Part shown: piece by piece, positions 15,392 through 17,882 of the stretch
Numbering within the stretch: the first letter of the stretch is position 1
How the letters are laid out: each line of letters starts with the position of its first letter
From: Acidimicrobiaceae bacterium
Lineage (GTDB): Bacteria > Actinomycetota > Acidimicrobiia > Acidimicrobiales > Microtrichaceae
Length of the DNA stretch: 17,882 bases
Direction of reading: 5' to 3'
Assembly: GCA_003514205.1 (NCBI GenBank)
Contig: DORQ01000149.1
Location: 4,679 to 22,560, forward strand
The notes under the pieces: generated by a model
The model's input: only the letters and a program-made list of their open reading frames with translations
The model's database searches: none
Told to the model about the DNA's origin: nothing
Translations under genes and position numbers: made by a program

Positions 15392-16632
15392 CGGCCTCGG
15401 CTGCCCGTACCCTCGGCGAGTTTGGCGCGCCGTTCGCTGTGCGCTGTTTTCACCCAATCGGCGTGCTCCTCTACAAAGACTCCGAGGGTGCCTACTGGAC
15501 AGATCCGATGTGGCTCAAGGATTTGCGGCTGCATCTTCAGTACCTTCCGTCGACCACTGTTGCGTCGCCTTGCCGGCACGGGGCTCCCCCTGATGGGTGG
15601 GAGCGCATCGAACTCGATCAGTTTCCAGGACTTGAACTTCTTGAGCTGCCATACGCCGAAAGCTCAATCCGCGGAATCCTTGCACTCCCATCGCTCATTC
15701 GGGGCCTCGCTCGCGGTCGACGCGGGTATCAACTCATCTACGCCGGCTTCGTGGAATGGCCGCTGCCATATGGCTGGTTCATGCGACTGCTCATGCCGAA
15801 ATCGGCAGTGTTCTATTCGTTCATTGAATCGAGCTTCTGGAGATTGACCCCTGGGCTGCCCTCGACTCTTCGGCAGAAGGTCAGAGCGCTGGTTACCGAG
15901 CGGCTGAATGCGGCAGCGTTGCGTCGCTGCGACCTAGCTTTCATCACCCAAGATGGGTACCGGTCGCTCCTGACCAGTGAGAAGACGGAGATCGTGAAGA
16001 CGGCACCGTCTTGGTTGGACGATGAGTGGCTTGTATCTGCCGCTGAGGCCGACGAGCTCGCCGAGCAACGATTGGAAGAACCCCGGTTGCGAGTGTTGTT
16101 CGCAGGTCGGGTTGAACGGGAGAAGGGTATCGAGATCCTGCTGAGGGCCTCTGCAAAGGTTGGGTCGGATGCAATGGCGCTGACTGTGCTTGGCGACGGA
16201 TCAGCTCGGGAGGCAATGGTTGCGCTGGCGGAGGAACTCGGCTGCGCGGTTTCCTGGGCGGACCCCGTGCCCTATGGCCAACCCTTTCTGGCCCAGCTCA
16301 GGGCCGCGGATCTCCTGGTAGTGCCATCGCTTTCCGATGAACAGCCGAGGGTGGTCTTCGACGCAATGTCTCAGGGGCTAGTGGTTCTTGCTTCCTCCAC
16401 CAGGGGACTCACTGACGTTTTGGACGCTGACACCTCGTTGTTGGTGAAATCTGGCGATGTTGGAGAACTTTCTGATTCGCTGCGGTGGGCGAGCGAACAC
16501 AAGGATGAGTGTGTGCACATGGGTCGATTGAGCCGGGATCGGGTGACGAGTTGGACCCATTCCGGTGCGCACCGGGTGCGGTACGCCGCCTTTGAGGCGT
16601 TGCTGGGTGGCTCAGCGAGGCCACAACGATGA
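15388..16632 (+). CDS. Glycosyltransferase family 4, divergent
   Basis: Predicted GT-B glycosyltransferase of 414 residues. The C-terminal donor half is recognisable: RVLFAGRVEREKGIEILLRA (235-254), LTVLGDGSAREAM (265-277), and the donor-binding stretch SLSDEQPRVVFDAMSQGLVVLAS (314-336). There the second glutamate of the usual E-x7-E pair is replaced by D325. The N-terminal half (1-230) is weakly conserved. It has an aromatic stretch (YAGFVEWPLPYGWFMRLLM, 118-136) that may lie against the membrane near a lipid-linked acceptor. It overlaps both neighbours by ATGA and so is part of the coupled rightward unit. The family call rests mainly on the C-terminal half. Confidence 0.8.
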   Translation: MTASAARTLGEFGAPFAVRCFHPIGVLLYKDSEGAYWTDPMWLKDLRLHLQYLPSTTVASPCRHGAPPDGWERIELDQFPGLELLELPYAESSIRGILALPSLIRGLARGRRGYQLIYAGFVEWPLPYGWFMRLLMPKSAVFYSFIESSFWRLTPGLPSTLRQKVRALVTERLNAAALRRCDLAFITQDGYRSLLTSEKTEIVKTAPSWLDDEWLVSAAEADELAEQRLEEPRLRVLFAGRVEREKGIEILLRASAKVGSDAMALTVLGDGSAREAMVALAEELGCAVSWADPVPYGQPFLAQLRAADLLVVPSLSDEQPRVVFDAMSQGLVVLASSTRGLTDVLDADTSLLVKSGDVGELSDSLRWASEHKDECVHMGRLSRDRVTSWTHSGAHRVRYAAFEALLGGSARPQR

Positions 16633-17882
16633 CCGCCGTGGCTCCCAGCAGGCTCGTTGGGCAGTTCACCCATCGTTCAGGCCGATATCCACGGGGCGAG
16701 GTTGGGTTCTCTGCGTTGTACCGACGACTCTGTATTGGGGTCTTGTGCTGCTATCTCTCCATTGAGCTCGGTCTCTTTGCCGGTGGCATTGCACCACTTG
16801 GAGGGTTTGGTAGCTCGCTGCAGACAGCACCCAAACTTCTGCAGCTGATCCCCGGACTGGTACTTGGCTTGCTCGTCATGGCACCACGAGGTGCAGTTGG
16901 CCGGGGGCGCGTCTCGTTGTTGTCGATTCTGTACCTGTCGTGGCTGAGCGCCTCCATGCTCTGGTCAGTTGATTCGGTCTACTCGTTCTACATATTCAGA
17001 ACCTCGGTTCTTCCCGGAGTATGCATTGTCATGTTGATGGCGGTCGTTCCAGTTGAATTCGTCGTGACTGCCGTCCGGCTGGTGTCCCGCTTCGCAATCC
17101 TTCTTGTGGCAGTTGTTGTAGCAATCGATCCACTCAGCCGAGTTACCGAGGACGGAGCGGCGGGCCTGCTTGAGGGTTGGCGGGGCAGCTTTGTCCATAA
17201 GAACCAAATGGGCATGATGATGGTGCTCATAGCGTTGTTTGCCTACTTCTTTGAGCCCACGCGACTACAGAAGTGGTTGGTGGTTGCTGGAGCGGCGGCC
17301 TTGGCGATTGGGAGCAGCTCGATTGGCGCGACCGCGGGGCTCATTCTTGCACTCGGCGCCTCTGTGTCGATCAGCCGATTCGTGCGCGTGGAGTCAGACC
17401 GAGATGCTGGCGTGTGGGCGGTGGTCGGCCTCCTTGGAATCGCGGCGGGGGGTCTTCTGCTCGGGGTCTCCCTTGAATTTGTTCTGCCAGCAGTCGGCAA
17501 AGATCTCACGTTTACGGGGAGAACCTACATCTGGCGTTCCTGTATTCAGTTTCTGCAGGAACGCCCGTTGGTGGGCTTCGGGCAGGTGTTCAACCACGGC
17601 GACAAGATCGCTTCGGCAGAATCGGCACGCCTGTTCCGCTCTGTTGGCTTCGTGATTGGGTCAGCGCACAATGGCTACTTGAATATCGCAGTGCAATACG
17701 GGCTGGTGGGCGTGGGGCTGTTCGCTGCGCTGATGCTGAGCGCGTGGCGACAGGCGCTCATCCGGGTTCGGACCACCTCGGGCTTTCCTGTAGTTCTGTG
17801 GTGCGTGGTGTTCGTGCCGGTGCTCCTCGGAATGTCAATGTCGGAGCCGGTCTTCGGTGAGGGCGGATTGATGTTCGCGTTG
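16629..17882 (+). CDS. Wzy/O-antigen ligase family membrane protein (5' part)
   Basis: Integral membrane protein that either polymerises lipid-linked repeat units or ligates them to an acceptor; the family does not distinguish the two by sequence alone. The frame is open from ATG 16629 to the window's last base (418 residues, no stop), so the 3' end is missing. Many hydrophobic segments are visible (for example about 34-52, 72-86, 126-145, 152-168, 195-208, 215-245, 262-282, 352-370, 385-402). The Wzy_C-type signatures are present: GWRGSFVHKNQMG (183-195), TGRTYIW (296-302) and AHNGYLNIAVQYG (346-358). The start overlaps the preceding stop as ATGA, making it the fifth gene of the coupled unit. 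A role with the Wzz-like co-polymerase upstream is inferred. Confidence 0.88.
   Translation, partial: MTAVAPSRLVGQFTHRSGRYPRGEVGFSALYRRLCIGVLCCYLSIELGLFAGGIAPLGGFGSSLQTAPKLLQLIPGLVLGLLVMAPRGAVGRGRVSLLSILYLSWLSASMLWSVDSVYSFYIFRTSVLPGVCIVMLMAVVPVEFVVTAVRLVSRFAILLVAVVVAIDPLSRVTEDGAAGLLEGWRGSFVHKNQMGMMMVLIALFAYFFEPTRLQKWLVVAGAAALAIGSSSIGATAGLILALGASVSISRFVRVESDRDAGVWAVVGLLGIAAGGLLLGVSLEFVLPAVGKDLTFTGRTYIWRSCIQFLQERPLVGFGQVFNHGDKIASAESARLFRSVGFVIGSAHNGYLNIAVQYGLVGVGLFAALMLSAWRQALIRVRTTSGFPVVLWCVVFVPVLLGMSMSEPVFGEGGLMFAL

Overview
This window looks like a chromosomal segment from a moderately high-GC actinobacterium. The dnaK-grpE-dnaJ order followed by a MerR-type HspR repressor, with a nearby clpB, is the arrangement of the HspR heat-shock regulon in Actinomycetota. 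A lineage in or near Acidimicrobiia is my guess. No rRNA, tRNA, CRISPR array, insertion sequence or phage gene was seen, and no stretch over 300 bases lacks a gene.

Left part (1-6630), proteostasis island. The 3' end of dnaK, grpE, dnaJ and hspR form a rightward run. A leftward pair follows, a YceI-like protein and a cysteine-rich DUF3109-like protein, whose end meets the end of hspR tail to tail. The pair starts back to back with clpB, and the 80-base gap holds a perfect 7+7 inverted repeat inside a plausible clpB promoter. HspR would control the chaperone genes, and the repeat suggests that the YceI/DUF3109 pair may share clpB's control. A strong hairpin closes clpB.

Middle (6654-9156). 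A stand-alone metallophosphoesterase is followed by a Wzz-like polysaccharide co-polymerase. The cytoplasmic part of the latter resembles a bacterial tyrosine (BY) kinase domain that has lost its nucleotide-binding motifs.

Right part (9204-17882), envelope or exopolysaccharide locus. A leftward three-gene unit encodes a GT4 glycosyltransferase, a Gfo/Idh/MocA oxidoreductase and an extended SDR epimerase/dehydratase. A divergent rightward unit encodes a WecG/TagA/CpsF (GT26) transferase, two GT2 enzymes, a GT4 enzyme and a Wzy/O-antigen-ligase-type membrane protein that runs off the right edge. All four junctions of the rightward unit are four-base start/stop overlaps, so it is probably one translationally coupled operon. 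Together the genes would make nucleotide-sugar-derived monomers, assemble a repeat unit and polymerise it under control of the co-polymerase. A Wzx flippase and a priming phosphoglycosyltransferase are not in the window.

No wholly new system is proven. The best leads are the clpB/yceI operator, the YceI-DUF3109 pair in a heat-shock locus, the pseudo-kinase co-polymerase, and an array of 9-bp repeats between the two glycosyltransferase units.
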